A DNA stretch of 53,121 nucleotides from an uncultured Butyricicoccus sp. (GCA_944384655.1 CALWUF010000053.1:1-53121); one strand, 5' to 3'; numbered from the stretch's first letter, positions 41,076-49,553 are shown. Numbers and translations: made by a program. Notes: generated by a model not told the origin, from the sequence alone.

Positions 41076-43278
41076 AGCAGTTGCATTTGTTCTCATCCTG
41101 GCCTCTACAGGCGTCATCGTATGGCAAACGGTGGCATTCGCATCCTTTCTGTCCAAGGAACAGGGAGATCAGTTCTATCCCCTATTCGACGGGCGCATGC
41201 TGTTCACTCATGACATCCCGATCGAATACCTGATGGACAGACAATCGTCCGCCTTAAACAATTTATATTCCTATGTATGTAACGGTGATGAAACCTATGT
41301 CTCCTCCGGGCAGAGCGTCAGCGACGCGGATATCGTCTTGAATCTGTACTGGATTTTCCAGGATACGTACTACGATTCGGACGTCCCCGTGTATCCCGCC
41401 GAGGAAGGTTCCGCCGATGCGCTGACCGATGAAAAAATTTCCGAACTGATCTCGTTGGGGGTGCGGGAAGCATACGAATGGGATGACATATCATCTTTTC
41501 GCACCTGGCTGCAAAACAACCGAGGCGCTTACGCGGCTGTTCGCGACCAACTCATCACTGACAAGTTGGATGCCACCCGCGCGGCCTGGAACGAGAGTTT
41601 GATGGAAGACTACGATTACTACGGATATTGTAAGAATACCAACACAACGAAGACCAATCTGAACGTCGCAGACGCCGCGGATGTCGAGCAGCAGATGGCA
41701 TCGTCCGATTATCCTCTGGTCCTCTCGTTGGACCAAAGCGGATCGTTTTCCTGGAGCGGGATGCTGCCATACAAAACCGCCCAGTACAATTACGGTCCCA
41801 TTGATTGGTTTGGAACGTCCCCCTCCAGTTTTGACGACGTGGTCTTCATCGCGCTCAAACCGGAAGCCTATGACAGTTTGAATACCCAGTGGACAACGAC
41901 CAGCCTCAATATGCAGCACACGGCAGGCGTCATCGGCGCAGCGGCGCTGGTCGCTCTGATCGGTTTCATTCTCCTGTGTTTCGGCGCCGGCCGCAAGCCG
42001 GTAGACGATGACGTCCATCTGTCCCGCTTTGACCGTGTGTGGACAGAACTGCAACTTGCCGCCGGTATTTTTGTATGCTTCCTGTGGATCGGTTTGACAA
42101 ATATTCTCATCAACGACTACCTGTCCGCTCCCCAAATGGCGCTGTATGCCGTTGGAGGGCTGTCCTCCCTGTTGTTGGTCGCATGCCTGCTCACGCTGAT
42201 GTTGTCCCAGATCCGGCGCATCAAGGCACGCAAATGGCTGGATGGCTTTATCCTGTGGCGGCTGTTCAAAAAATATGTTGTGAGCGGCGGACGGTGGCTC
42301 GCACGGCAGTTCAACAAAACGCCGCTGCGGCAAAAACTCATCCTGCTCGCCATCTTACTCCCGCTCGCCTGTGCATTCTGGGTTACCATCCCGTTCGTAA
42401 TTGCCGGACTTCTGTTCTTTGGTCTGCGCATCGCGGATAGTTTTGAACGGATTACCGATGGTGCACACGCGATCCGCACAGGAAAAACTGACACACATAT
42501 CACAGTAACGCATGGGGGCAAAGAACTGCATGCGCTGGCTGACGACCTCAACGGCATCTCAGACGGATTCGGCGACGCAGTCAATACCGCCGTCAAATCC
42601 GAACGGCTCAAAGCCGAATTGATTTCCAATGTATCGCATGACATCAAGACCCCATTGACCAGCATCATCACCTATGTTGACCTGCTGAAAAAATGCAATT
42701 TAACTGACCCAACGGCCCGCGAATACGTGGATATCCTGGACCAGAAAACCCAGCGTCTTCGCATCTTAACCGGCGATCTGTTTGACGCCTCCAAAGCCTC
42801 CAGCGGCGCGATGAAAGTCGAATCGAGGAAGACAGATTTTGACGCGCTGGTACGTCAGGCGCTTGGCGAACGATCGAAGCATCTGGAACAGGCGAATCTC
42901 GATGTGCGCATCGATTCCACTCCACCGGTCTATGTCAACGCAGATGGGCGGTTGTTATGGCGTATCCTTGACAATCTGCTGTCCAATTGTGCACGCTATG
43001 CACTGCCGGGGAGCCGTGTCTATATTACCATTCAACCGGGCACGGAATTCGCAACGCTGACCATCAAAAACATCAGTGCATCTGAGCTGAATATCTCCTC
43101 TGACGAGTTGATGGAACGCTTTACGCGCGGCGACCGTTCACGCCACACGGAAGGCAGCGGTTTGGGGTTGTCGATTGCAAAAAGCCTTGCCGAACTGATG
43201 GGCGGGACCTGCCGTGTCGAAATTGACGGCGATCTGTTCAAATCCATCGTTACCATTCCCACATGGACGGAACCATAA
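41032..43278 (+). CDS. Sensor histidine kinase with large extracytoplasmic domain
   Basis: 748 residues. A membrane segment (about 15-37) is followed by an extracytoplasmic domain of roughly 260 residues with no recognised motif. Four to five more membrane segments follow (about 297-318, 340-361, 368-392, 435-466), then a HAMP-like linker. The HisKA H-box has the phospho-acceptor His536 in SNVSHDIKTPLTS, and the ATPase domain has DNLLSNCARYA and GSGLGLSIAKSLAELMGG. The start codon is TTG at 41032, overlapping the response regulator. No ATG or GTG in frame lies before the first membrane segment. Partner of the adjacent OmpR-type regulator; the signal is unknown. Confidence 0.92.
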   Translation: MATKWKNFTRNCWVKAVAFVLILASTGVIVWQTVAFASFLSKEQGDQFYPLFDGRMLFTHDIPIEYLMDRQSSALNNLYSYVCNGDETYVSSGQSVSDADIVLNLYWIFQDTYYDSDVPVYPAEEGSADALTDEKISELISLGVREAYEWDDISSFRTWLQNNRGAYAAVRDQLITDKLDATRAAWNESLMEDYDYYGYCKNTNTTKTNLNVADAADVEQQMASSDYPLVLSLDQSGSFSWSGMLPYKTAQYNYGPIDWFGTSPSSFDDVVFIALKPEAYDSLNTQWTTTSLNMQHTAGVIGAAALVALIGFILLCFGAGRKPVDDDVHLSRFDRVWTELQLAAGIFVCFLWIGLTNILINDYLSAPQMALYAVGGLSSLLLVACLLTLMLSQIRRIKARKWLDGFILWRLFKKYVVSGGRWLARQFNKTPLRQKLILLAILLPLACAFWVTIPFVIAGLLFFGLRIADSFERITDGAHAIRTGKTDTHITVTHGGKELHALADDLNGISDGFGDAVNTAVKSERLKAELISNVSHDIKTPLTSIITYVDLLKKCNLTDPTAREYVDILDQKTQRLRILTGDLFDASKASSGAMKVESRKTDFDALVRQALGERSKHLEQANLDVRIDSTPPVYVNADGRLLWRILDNLLSNCARYALPGSRVYITIQPGTEFATLTIKNISASELNISSDELMERFTRGDRSRHTEGSGLGLSIAKSLAELMGGTCRVEIDGDLFKSIVTIPTWTEP

Positions 43279-43303
43279 TTTCATACAAACACATCACGGC
43301 TCA

Positions 43304-43345
43304 AAACCCGCCGCAGTTGCGAAATCAATCGCCTGCGGCGGGTTT
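43304..43345. terminator. Bidirectional terminator between the kinase and phosphatase genes
   Basis: Thirteen-bp perfect stem (43304-43316 with 43333-43345) with A-T ends, giving short T-runs in both directions. It serves the convergent histidine kinase and inositol-monophosphatase-like genes. Confidence 0.82.
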
Positions 43346-43356
43346 GATTTTGTATT

Positions 43357-44127
43357 TCAGGTTTCTGTGCGCAAAAATTCGATATCTACCCCTGTCCCAA
43401 CGGCAAGCACAGAACAGGGCTTTGTGAGATCGATATCGCCGCCTTCCACACGTGTGACCGTGCCGCCCGCTTCCTGGACAATCAATGCTCCGGCTGCATA
43501 ATCCCACGGCTGCAACCGCAGTTCAAAGTAGAGTTCCGCGCGTCCCGCCGCAATCGTACACAAATCCACTGCTGCCGAACCGCTGCGGCGGATATCCATC
43601 GAACGGTCAAAGCACAACCGCAGCAACCGAAATGACTCGTCCGTCAATTCGGTATAATAGGAAGCCGATCCGAACAATGTCAACCCCTGATTCAACGGCT
43701 TATCCGAGACGTGGATGGGAATGCCATTGCAAAATGCCCCTTTCCCACGTTGTGCATAAAACAGTTCATCGAGATATGGCTGATAAACCACACCGATTTC
43801 CTGAATGCCGTCATGGGTCATCGCAACGGAAATCGCACTGCATTTATAATCCTTGACAAAATTTGTTGTGCCGTCAATCGGATCGACAATAAATGCATCG
43901 CCCATCGCAATGGATTCGTGTACATCTTCTTCCTCACCGACAAAATGCGCCTGCGGTACAATGTCCAACAGTTTTTTTCGCAGAATCTCCTGTACTGCTT
44001 TGTCATATTGGGTCACCAGATTGTTGGATTGTCCGTGTTTTATCTGTGTCCCTGCCTGTGTGCGGTCGGCATGTACAAGTATTTGACCACATTCCCGTAC
44101 AACTTCAATGATTTGTTTGACAATCAT
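43357..44127 (-). CDS. Inositol monophosphatase family protein
   Basis: Magnesium-dependent phosphatase of 256 residues. The metal-binding motifs are complete: FVGEEED (Glu), VDPIDGTTNFV (the Asp-Pro-Ile-Asp signature) and QPWDYAAGALIVQEAGG (third metal Asp). Family members act on inositol phosphate, fructose 1,6-bisphosphate or 3'-phosphoadenosine phosphates; the bacterial substrate cannot be chosen here. Start at 44127, with GGAAGGG upstream; the longer frame to 44421 runs through the promoter and has no ribosome binding site. Confidence 0.93.
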   Translation of the reverse strand: MIVKQIIEVVRECGQILVHADRTQAGTQIKHGQSNNLVTQYDKAVQEILRKKLLDIVPQAHFVGEEEDVHESIAMGDAFIVDPIDGTTNFVKDYKCSAISVAMTHDGIQEIGVVYQPYLDELFYAQRGKGAFCNGIPIHVSDKPLNQGLTLFGSASYYTELTDESFRLLRLCFDRSMDIRRSGSAAVDLCTIAAGRAELYFELRLQPWDYAAGALIVQEAGGTVTRVEGGDIDLTKPCSVLAVGTGVDIEFLRTET

Positions 44128-44157
44128 ATCTGTCCCTTCCTTCGCTTTGATAGCTGT

Positions 44158-44186
44158 ATCATACCACGCAGACATTCTGACTGCAA
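44158..44186 (-). promoter_or_regulatory. Promoter of the inositol-monophosphatase-like gene
   Basis: TTGCAG (44181-44186), 17-base spacer, TATGAT (44158-44163) preceded by TGG (extended -10). Confidence 0.65.
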
Positions 44187-44240
44187 ATCCCTGCTGTCCG
44201 AATATTTGGCAAGATTGTTCTATTTTGTCTGCATTCTTTG

Positions 44241-44249
44241 TGTTACAAT
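44241..44249 (+). promoter_or_regulatory. Probable promoter of the YczE-like gene
   Basis: Extended -10 TGTTACAAT (TACAAT at 44244-44249), 50 bases before the start codon; no clear -35. Confidence 0.45.
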
Positions 44250-44299
44250 GATATAAAAGGATTGTTGTCTCTCCTTCCAAACAGAGAGGAATGAATGGT

Positions 44300-44953
44300 A
44301 TGACAAAACTTGTTTCGTGGATGCGCCGCATTCCAGTGTATCTGATCGGTCTGTTCCTGATGACCGTCGGTGTAAATTTATCCGTTCGCTCCGGACTGGG
44401 TATGTCTCCGATTGACACCATCCCCTATGTAGTCAGTTTGATCTCTCAAAAAAGTCTCGGATTGTGTACAACATTGGTATTTTCTACATATATCCTACTG
44501 CAAATTTTGATTTTACGCCGGGATTTTCAATGGATCAATCTGTTTCAGCTCGTCATTTCCACCATTTTCGGTTGGTTTGTCACACTGTCCGGTATGCTGA
44601 CCGATTTATTGCCTGCCAATCCGGGGTATCCGCTCCAACTGATTTATATGCTGTGCAGCATTGTTTTTCTTGGCACAGGAATTTTTCTCTATGTCACCAC
44701 AGATATCTTAAATATGCCGGCTGATGCCGTCGCGCTCGCATTGTCATTCAAAACCGGCAAACCCATGTCCTCCACAAAAATCTGGTTTGACTGTACTGTG
44801 GTCGTTTTATCTGTCATCCTGTCAATGATCTTTTTGCATAACATCAGCGGCATCCGCGAAGGGACATTGGTCGCCGCATTTGGCGTGGGGCTGTGCATCC
44901 GTTTTTGGGAACGGCATCTGACCAAACCGCTGCATCAGTTTTTATTTCCCTAA
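44300..44953 (+). CDS. YczE/YitT-like integral membrane protein
   Basis: 217 residues with about five or six membrane segments. The N-terminal LIGLFLMTVGVNLSVRSGLG followed by MSPIDTIPYVVS is typical of the YczE/YyaS membrane family, whose function is not settled. Start at 44300, chosen because GAGAGGA lies about nine bases upstream; the ATG at 44291 abuts it. Single-gene unit facing the luxS gene across a shared terminator. Confidence 0.8.
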   Translation: MTKLVSWMRRIPVYLIGLFLMTVGVNLSVRSGLGMSPIDTIPYVVSLISQKSLGLCTTLVFSTYILLQILILRRDFQWINLFQLVISTIFGWFVTLSGMLTDLLPANPGYPLQLIYMLCSIVFLGTGIFLYVTTDILNMPADAVALALSFKTGKPMSSTKIWFDCTVVVLSVILSMIFLHNISGIREGTLVAAFGVGLCIRFWERHLTKPLHQFLFP

Positions 44954-44954
44954 A

Positions 44955-45010
44955 ACCACAACAAGCGTCCGCTCCAGAAATCGCTTCTGGGGCTGACGCT
45001 TGTTTCATTT
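44955..45010. terminator. Bidirectional terminator between the YczE-like gene and luxS
   Basis: Outer ten-bp stem AACAAGCGTC/GACGCTTGTT (44960-44969 with 44995-45004) with an inner seven-bp stem CCAGAAx/xTTCTGG. It is flanked by A-rich sequence on the left and T-rich sequence on the right. Confidence 0.8.
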
Positions 45011-45015
45011 GTTGT

Positions 45016-45480
45016 TTATTCCGGATATGCCAGTTGTTCCGGCGTCCAATTTTCCAGCACCACACACATCTTTTCGGCAATGCGCTTTGCGCCCTCCAGA
45101 TCGTGCGACAGGTAATTGCCACATTCCGCCTTTGCAGAACCCGGAATGATCCCCTCAAACGCACAGATAAACCGCATGGTATCGCGCACCAATGTGATCG
45201 CTGTCTGCTGCGTCATCGCGTCGCGCACCAAAAAATAAAATCCGGTTCGACAGCCCATCGGACCACAATAGACAATTTCATCACCATAAATGGTATTGCG
45301 CACATATGTGGCAAACAGATGTTCAAAGGTATGCAACGCCGGTGGGTCGAGATATTCGCCATGATTTGGCTTTACCATGCGGATATCATACGTAATCACA
45401 TCTCCGTCCACACGGGATGTATACATGCCTTCCGTGAGCGTATCATGATTGATACAAAAGCTCGCAATTCGTTTCATCAT
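45016..45480 (-). CDS. luxS: S-ribosylhomocysteine lyase
   Basis: Cleaves S-ribosylhomocysteine to homocysteine and DPD, the AI-2 precursor. 154 residues. Metal ligands His50 and His54 are in ALHTFEHLFATYVR, Cys120 in AECGNYLSHDL, and catalytic Cys77 in MGCRTGFY; all are present. Start at 45480 with AGGAG upstream; the next codon is also ATG and could be used. It is divergent from mtnN, whose product supplies its substrate. Confidence 0.96.
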   Translation of the reverse strand: MMKRIASFCINHDTLTEGMYTSRVDGDVITYDIRMVKPNHGEYLDPPALHTFEHLFATYVRNTIYGDEIVYCGPMGCRTGFYFLVRDAMTQQTAITLVRDTMRFICAFEGIIPGSAKAECGNYLSHDLEGAKRIAEKMCVVLENWTPEQLAYPE

Positions 45481-45508
45481 TTTGCTCCTATCCAGTTGTT
45501 TTTCCTTC

Positions 45509-45538
45509 ATTATACGGTATTTTGATTGACGAATGCAA
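45509..45538 (-). promoter_or_regulatory. Promoter of luxS
   Basis: TTGCAT (45533-45538), 18-base spacer, TATAAT (45509-45514), about 30 bases before the start codon. Its -35 lies one base away from the mtnN -35 on the other strand. Confidence 0.8.
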
Positions 45539-45554
45539 CCCTGGTTTTTATAAT
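45526..45554 (+). promoter_or_regulatory. Promoter of mtnN
   Basis: TTGACG (45526-45531), 17-base spacer, TATAAT (45549-45554), about 45 bases before the start codon. It overlaps the luxS promoter, so the two polymerases may compete. Confidence 0.8.
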
Positions 45555-45597
45555 AAGTACAGCAACAAAATTTACTGCAAAGGAAGGAATCGAACCT

Positions 45598-46299
45598 ATG
45601 AAATGGGGAATTCTCGGCGCACTGGACGCCGAAATTGAACTGATCCGCAAACATATGGACATCCGATGTGAAACGCCGCTGCTTGGCACGGTTTTTTATG
45701 AGGGTACGGTATCCGGTCATGATATTGTACTCGTCTGCTGTGGCGTGGGCAAGGTCAATGCCGCTGTCTGTGCCGCAACGGTCTTCGACAAATTTGGCGC
45801 CGATTGCATCGTCAACGTAGGCATTGCAGGCGCAATGCAGCATGGATTACATCTTCTCGACGTTGTCATCAGCAGTGAAACCGGTTTCCACGATCAGGAT
45901 GAGGTCATGTTGGCGTACCATCCCAAACGCGCCTTTTTCCCAGCAGATGAAACCCTCGCTGCACTGTGTATGCGCGCCTGTGAATCCATTCCGGAAATGG
46001 CAGGTCGGTTTCATCGCGGACGCATTGTCTCCGGTGACAAATTTGTCAACGATATGCAGACCAAACAGGCAATCAATGAACGATTTTCCCCCGCCTGTGT
46101 AGAAATGGAAGGCGCAGCCATCGGACACACCGCCTTTCTATTTGGCAAACCCTATCTGGTTATCCGCACCATGTCGGATACTGCGGACGATGATGCGGAT
46201 GAAACATATGACAATTTCATCGATGAAGCCGCGCGCACGTCTGCCACACTGATTGTCAAGATGCTTGCATTATCCGATGCATCGGAATCCTGCGGTTGA
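45598..46299 (+). CDS. mtnN: 5'-methylthioadenosine/S-adenosylhomocysteine nucleosidase
   Basis: Hydrolyses SAH to adenine and S-ribosylhomocysteine, and MTA to methylthioribose and adenine. 233 residues. The start MKWGILGALDAEIELI holds catalytic Glu12. CGVGKVNAA, the VNVGIAGAM glycine loop, VEMEGAAIGHTAF and the C-terminal RTMSDTADDDA with the catalytic Asp are all present. AAGGAAGGA precedes the ATG. Divergent from luxS; together they run the two-step SAH detoxification and AI-2 route. Two small membrane-protein genes follow. Confidence 0.96.
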   Translation: MKWGILGALDAEIELIRKHMDIRCETPLLGTVFYEGTVSGHDIVLVCCGVGKVNAAVCAATVFDKFGADCIVNVGIAGAMQHGLHLLDVVISSETGFHDQDEVMLAYHPKRAFFPADETLAALCMRACESIPEMAGRFHRGRIVSGDKFVNDMQTKQAINERFSPACVEMEGAAIGHTAFLFGKPYLVIRTMSDTADDDADETYDNFIDEAARTSATLIVKMLALSDASESCG

Positions 46300-46324
46300 A
46301 CCGTGTGTAAAAGTGTGTTACACT
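46296..46324 (+). promoter_or_regulatory. Promoter of the zinc-ribbon membrane protein gene
   Basis: TTGAAC (46296-46301), 17-base spacer, TACACT (46319-46324) preceded by TGT. It overlaps the stop codon of mtnN. Confidence 0.7.
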
Positions 46325-46360
46325 GATACCATTGCAAAAATATAAAGGAGATTGTGCCCA

Positions 46361-46654
46361 ATGAAAATCTGCCAATATTGCGGCAATCGCATCGAAGACG
46401 GCGACACAGAATGTCCTGTCTGCCATCGTCCGATCCAGGAGGATTTCACTATCCCGAAACATCCGGAAAATCGCTCTCTGTGGAAATGGTTGTGTATTTC
46501 CTGCGCCGCTGTTGCGGCTGCTTTTCTGATTGTCTGCATCCGCGAGCTGATTGTCGGCGGTTTGACTCGCACCTGTATCAGCGATTTTGTATTTTTTGCG
46601 CTGTGTGCAGGCGTCAGTGTACTGTTCGGCTTTTTCTACCACCGTTCTGTCTGA
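46361..46654 (+). CDS. Small zinc-ribbon membrane protein
   Basis: 97 residues. The N terminus has a zinc ribbon, CQYC (4-7) and CPVC (about 18-21), followed by a short linker and two hydrophobic segments (about 44-60 and 74-92). No further domain is seen. GGAG lies about ten bases before the ATG. The next gene begins 15 bases later, so the two form a small operon. Function unknown. Confidence 0.75.
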   Translation: MKICQYCGNRIEDGDTECPVCHRPIQEDFTIPKHPENRSLWKWLCISCAAVAAAFLIVCIRELIVGGLTRTCISDFVFFALCAGVSVLFGFFYHRSV

Positions 46655-46669
46655 CAGGAGGTTTCCCTT

Positions 46670-47032
46670 ATGGCTGCCATTGTTCTCTCCGCTGTCCTCA
46701 TCGCAATCGTTGCATTCGGACTGTGGTATTTTGAACGCTTTCTTGCACGCAAACCCGGTCGCAACGCCGGGCTTATCATGCCGATCGCGTTCTTTATCAT
46801 TTCCGTTTTGGCGATCGTCCAATCAGCGCCGACCGTATTTTCTCAGATGACTGCCACCAGCGGTATGTTGGGTGCAATCCTAACCTTGTTTTTTTCGTTT
46901 GTCATCATCAATTTACCTACGCTGTGGGTGTATGTGATTTATTACCGCACACGCCGTAAAATGGGTGAAACCCGCCCATGGCCGTTCCATCCAGGCACAG
47001 ATGATGACGATACTCAACATCATTCTTCCTAA
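46670..47032 (+). CDS. Small membrane protein of unknown function
   Basis: 120 residues with three hydrophobic segments (about 2-20, 36-52, 66-92) and a charged C-terminal tail ending in an Asp run and His-His-Ser-Ser. AGGAGG precedes the ATG. It follows the zinc-ribbon protein gene closely and is followed by a terminator. I do not recognise the family. Confidence 0.7.
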   Translation: MAAIVLSAVLIAIVAFGLWYFERFLARKPGRNAGLIMPIAFFIISVLAIVQSAPTVFSQMTATSGMLGAILTLFFSFVIINLPTLWVYVIYYRTRRKMGETRPWPFHPGTDDDDTQHHSS

Positions 47033-47038
47033 TGCATA

Positions 47039-47075
47039 CTCCGTCCCACAGATCGATGTGGGGCGGATATTTTTG
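47039..47075 (+). terminator. Terminator of the small membrane-protein operon
   Basis: Ten-bp stem with one G-U pair (47041-47050 with 47057-47066), then ATATTTTTG. Confidence 0.82.
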
Positions 47076-47082
47076 TTACTAT

Positions 47083-47113
47083 AAAAAATTCCCGCCCATA
47101 TAGGCGGGAATTT
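47083..47113 (-). terminator. Terminator of the first binding-protein gene
   Basis: Eleven-bp perfect stem (47086-47096 with 47103-47113) with A-T-rich ends giving a T-run in the minus direction. Confidence 0.85.
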
Positions 47114-47124
47114 CAAGTTGTATA

Positions 47125-48153
47125 TCAATAGAATTCATCCACATTTTCAGCAGTGACCAGTTCAAACGGAACCCAAATCACCGCATTGTTGTCTTCATCC
47201 TGTTCATAATTGATGCCTTCCATCAAGTCCGCATCACTTGCCAGGTTGATGGCTGCCTGTACTGCGGCAGACGCCTGACCCACTGCATCCTGGTGTACTG
47301 TCGCAAGCATTTCACCGTCAGAAACTGCCGCAAGACCTGCGTTTGTCGCGTCAATGCCAACAATGGCAATCTCACTCATATCAACTTCATTTTGCTTGAA
47401 CGCTTCGATTACACCCAGCGCCATTGCATCGTTGTTGGCAATGATGCAATCAATCGTGGATATATCCAGACCTTCTGCCAGCATAACGGTCATCTGTTCC
47501 ATGGCTTTTGCACGGTCATACCCACAATCGATCGGTTCCTTCGCTGCAGTCAGCGCAATCCCTGCATCTTCCAACGTTTGAATGACGCGTTCCGAGCGCT
47601 TCGTTGTATGAATCAGACCTTCTGTTCCTTTGAATAATAGATAATTGACGCTATCCTTTCCCTGCTCCTGGAAGTACTCCACCAGCGCTTTGCCCTGATA
47701 CTCGCCGGATTTGTCTTCATCTGAACCCACATAGATATGCGTTTCATCAAGCACAGATTCATCCTGTGGAATACGGTTGACAAAAACAACCGGTTTGTCG
47801 CCTGCCGCTTCAACCACTTCATCTGCACGGGTGTCATCCGCCAATACAATGAGAATCGCACCCACATCGCTTTCCGCCGCAGCCTGGACATATTCAATCT
47901 GCCGGTCCATGTCACCGCCGCAATCGAGCGATGTCAGTGCACAATCATGCGCATCCGCAGATGCCTTCGTCGCCTGATCCAGATAACTCAGGTATTCATC
48001 CTTCTGGGAAAGGATGAGCCTCAGCTCGCCGTCAAAGGCCGTGCTCTCCTCTGCTGTGTCCTCGGCATTGATCGGAGTAAATCCGCAGCCTGCCATCATA
48101 CCCATACACAGCACACCGGTCATCAAAGATGTCATCCATGTTTTCAGTTTCAT
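47125..48153 (-). CDS. Sugar-binding lipoprotein (periplasmic binding protein family, MglB-like), copy A
   Basis: 342-residue extracellular binding protein of the type I periplasmic-binding fold. The signal peptide ends in the lipobox MAGC with lipidated Cys23. The mature part has the ILIVLADDTRADEVVEAAGD and IIANNDAMALGVIEAFKQNE segments of galactose/ribose-type binding proteins. Start at 48153 with GAGGA eight bases upstream. It is a close paralogue of copy B; they share long identical stretches such as RIPQDESVLDE and HTTKRSE. No ABC ATPase or permease gene is nearby, so it may serve a distant transporter or a sensor. Confidence 0.9.
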   Translation of the reverse strand: MKLKTWMTSLMTGVLCMGMMAGCGFTPINAEDTAEESTAFDGELRLILSQKDEYLSYLDQATKASADAHDCALTSLDCGGDMDRQIEYVQAAAESDVGAILIVLADDTRADEVVEAAGDKPVVFVNRIPQDESVLDETHIYVGSDEDKSGEYQGKALVEYFQEQGKDSVNYLLFKGTEGLIHTTKRSERVIQTLEDAGIALTAAKEPIDCGYDRAKAMEQMTVMLAEGLDISTIDCIIANNDAMALGVIEAFKQNEVDMSEIAIVGIDATNAGLAAVSDGEMLATVHQDAVGQASAAVQAAINLASDADLMEGINYEQDEDNNAVIWVPFELVTAENVDEFY

Positions 48154-48222
48154 GATGAGTTTCCTCACTTTCTTCCCTTGTTGTGAATCGTTTTATACAG
48201 CGCAATAAATCCAAACATAATC

Positions 48223-48250
48223 ATTATCGCACAGCCTTTTCGGGATGCAA
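48223..48250 (-). promoter_or_regulatory. Promoter of binding-protein gene A
   Basis: TTGCAT (48245-48250), 16-base spacer, GATAAT (48223-48228) preceded by TGC. The layout is the same as at copy B; the short spacer and weak -10 suggest activator dependence. Confidence 0.65.
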
Positions 48251-48255
48251 TTACA

Positions 48256-48284
48256 TTTTCTGCTCTAAAATATTTATTTCCTGC
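48256..48284 (-). promoter_or_regulatory. Direct-repeat operator upstream of binding-protein gene A
   Basis: Two copies of GCAGRAAA (plus-strand TTTTCTGC at 48256-48263 and TTTCCTGC at 48277-48284) start 21 bases apart, five bases upstream of the -35 box. The same element, spacing and surrounding bases occur before copy B. Confidence 0.65.
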
Positions 48285-48474
48285 TATCCGTGTATCATCT
48301 GTGTTAAATTTGCCCATTTTTACCGATGTCTGTCGAATACACGCCAATACGACAAAAAATTACCCCAATCCATGCATGCAGCCAACCTGTGAACCCCACA
48401 TATAACAAGCCGAATTTATGCATGGTCTGAGCGGCTGCCATATGTTTTTTACAATGTGCTCATTTGTACAAAAT
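48285..48474. other. Noncoding spacer between the binding-protein genes
   Basis: About 190 bases between operator A and the terminator of gene B. No open frame with a ribosome binding site and no other structure is seen. Confidence 0.5.
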
Positions 48475-48508
48475 ACAAAAAAGACGCGCACCCGAAGATG
48501 CGCGTCTT
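48475..48508 (-). terminator. Terminator of binding-protein gene B
   Basis: Ten-bp perfect stem (48481-48490 with 48499-48508), loop of eight, then six T in the minus direction. It means the two paralogues are transcribed separately. Confidence 0.88.
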
Positions 48509-48533
48509 GCGTTGCGATGGTGTGTATGGGAAA

Positions 48534-49553
48534 TTAGAAATATTCCGCGACGTTGTCAGCCGTAATCTTTTCAAACGGAACCCAGATGATGTTCTCATTC
48601 TCCTCGTCCGTCTCATAGGAGATACCTTCCATCAGATCTGCGCCGCTGGCGAGATTGATTGCCGCCTGTACGCCTGCGGTTGCCTGTCCAACTGCGTTCT
48701 GATAGACCGTTGCGACCATAGAGCCGTCAGAAACCGCCTGAAGACCTGCATTGGTGCCGTCTACGCCGACAACCAGAATATCCGAGGTATCAATTTCGTT
48801 TTGACGGAGCGACTCCAATACGCCCAACGCCATTGCGTCATTGTTCGCAATGATGCAATCAATGGTAGACATATCCATCCCATCTGCCAGCATGACAGTC
48901 ATCTGATCCATAGCCTTGGCGCGGTCATAGCCGCAATCGACCGCGTCTGCTGCCGGAGTTGCTGTAATGCCCGCCGCATCGAGCGCCTTGAGTACGCCCT
49001 CGGAACGCTTGGTGGTATGGATGAGACCTGCGGTGCCCTCGAACAGCAGATAATTGACGCTGTCCTTGCCGCTTTCCTTGAGCGCATCAGCGAGCATTTC
49101 GCCCTGATAGGTACCGGAATCATCCTCATTCGAGCCGACATAAACATGATTTTCGTCCAAAACCGATTCATCCTGCGGAATACGGTTGAGGAATACAATC
49201 TTTGTATCGCCCGCCGCTTCGATGACTTCATCGGCGCGCGTATCGTCCGCCAAAACAATGATGATTGCATCGGCATCATTTTGCGCGGCCGCACGCACAT
49301 AGTCAATCTGTCTGTCCATGTCATCGGCGCAGTCCGTTGAGGTCAACGAGAATCCCTTGGACTCCGCAGACGCCTTTGCTGCCTGATCCAGCGTTCCCAG
49401 ATACTCATCCTTATGTGAGATGATGAAGGAAATGCTGCCGTCAAATGTGGTGTCACTTGCCTGTGGCTCGTCCGTTGAACTGCCACAGCCTGCCATCATG
49501 CCGGCGCACATAGCGCCTGCAAGAAGCATTGCCATCCATTTTTTCATTTTCAT
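48534..49553 (-). CDS. Sugar-binding lipoprotein (periplasmic binding protein family, MglB-like), copy B
   Basis: 339 residues, same fold and family as copy A, with lipobox MAGC at Cys23. The two align almost without gaps over their full length; differences concentrate near the N terminus of the mature protein and in surface segments. Key segments are IIVLADDTRADEVIEAAGD, DCGYDRAKAMDQMTVMLADG and VVGVDGTNAGLQAVSDG. Start at 49553, seven bases after GAGGAA. It has its own operator, promoter and terminator. Ligand is probably a monosaccharide (inference from the family). Confidence 0.9.
   Translation of the reverse strand: MKMKKWMAMLLAGAMCAGMMAGCGSSTDEPQASDTTFDGSISFIISHKDEYLGTLDQAAKASAESKGFSLTSTDCADDMDRQIDYVRAAAQNDADAIIIVLADDTRADEVIEAAGDTKIVFLNRIPQDESVLDENHVYVGSNEDDSGTYQGEMLADALKESGKDSVNYLLFEGTAGLIHTTKRSEGVLKALDAAGITATPAADAVDCGYDRAKAMDQMTVMLADGMDMSTIDCIIANNDAMALGVLESLRQNEIDTSDILVVGVDGTNAGLQAVSDGSMVATVYQNAVGQATAGVQAAINLASGADLMEGISYETDEENENIIWVPFEKITADNVAEYF

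Noticed and set aside
44127..44421. Extended N terminus for the inositol-monophosphatase-like protein (start at 44421)
   Set aside because: The extra 98 residues overlap the gene's promoter and the divergent gene, and do not resemble the family.
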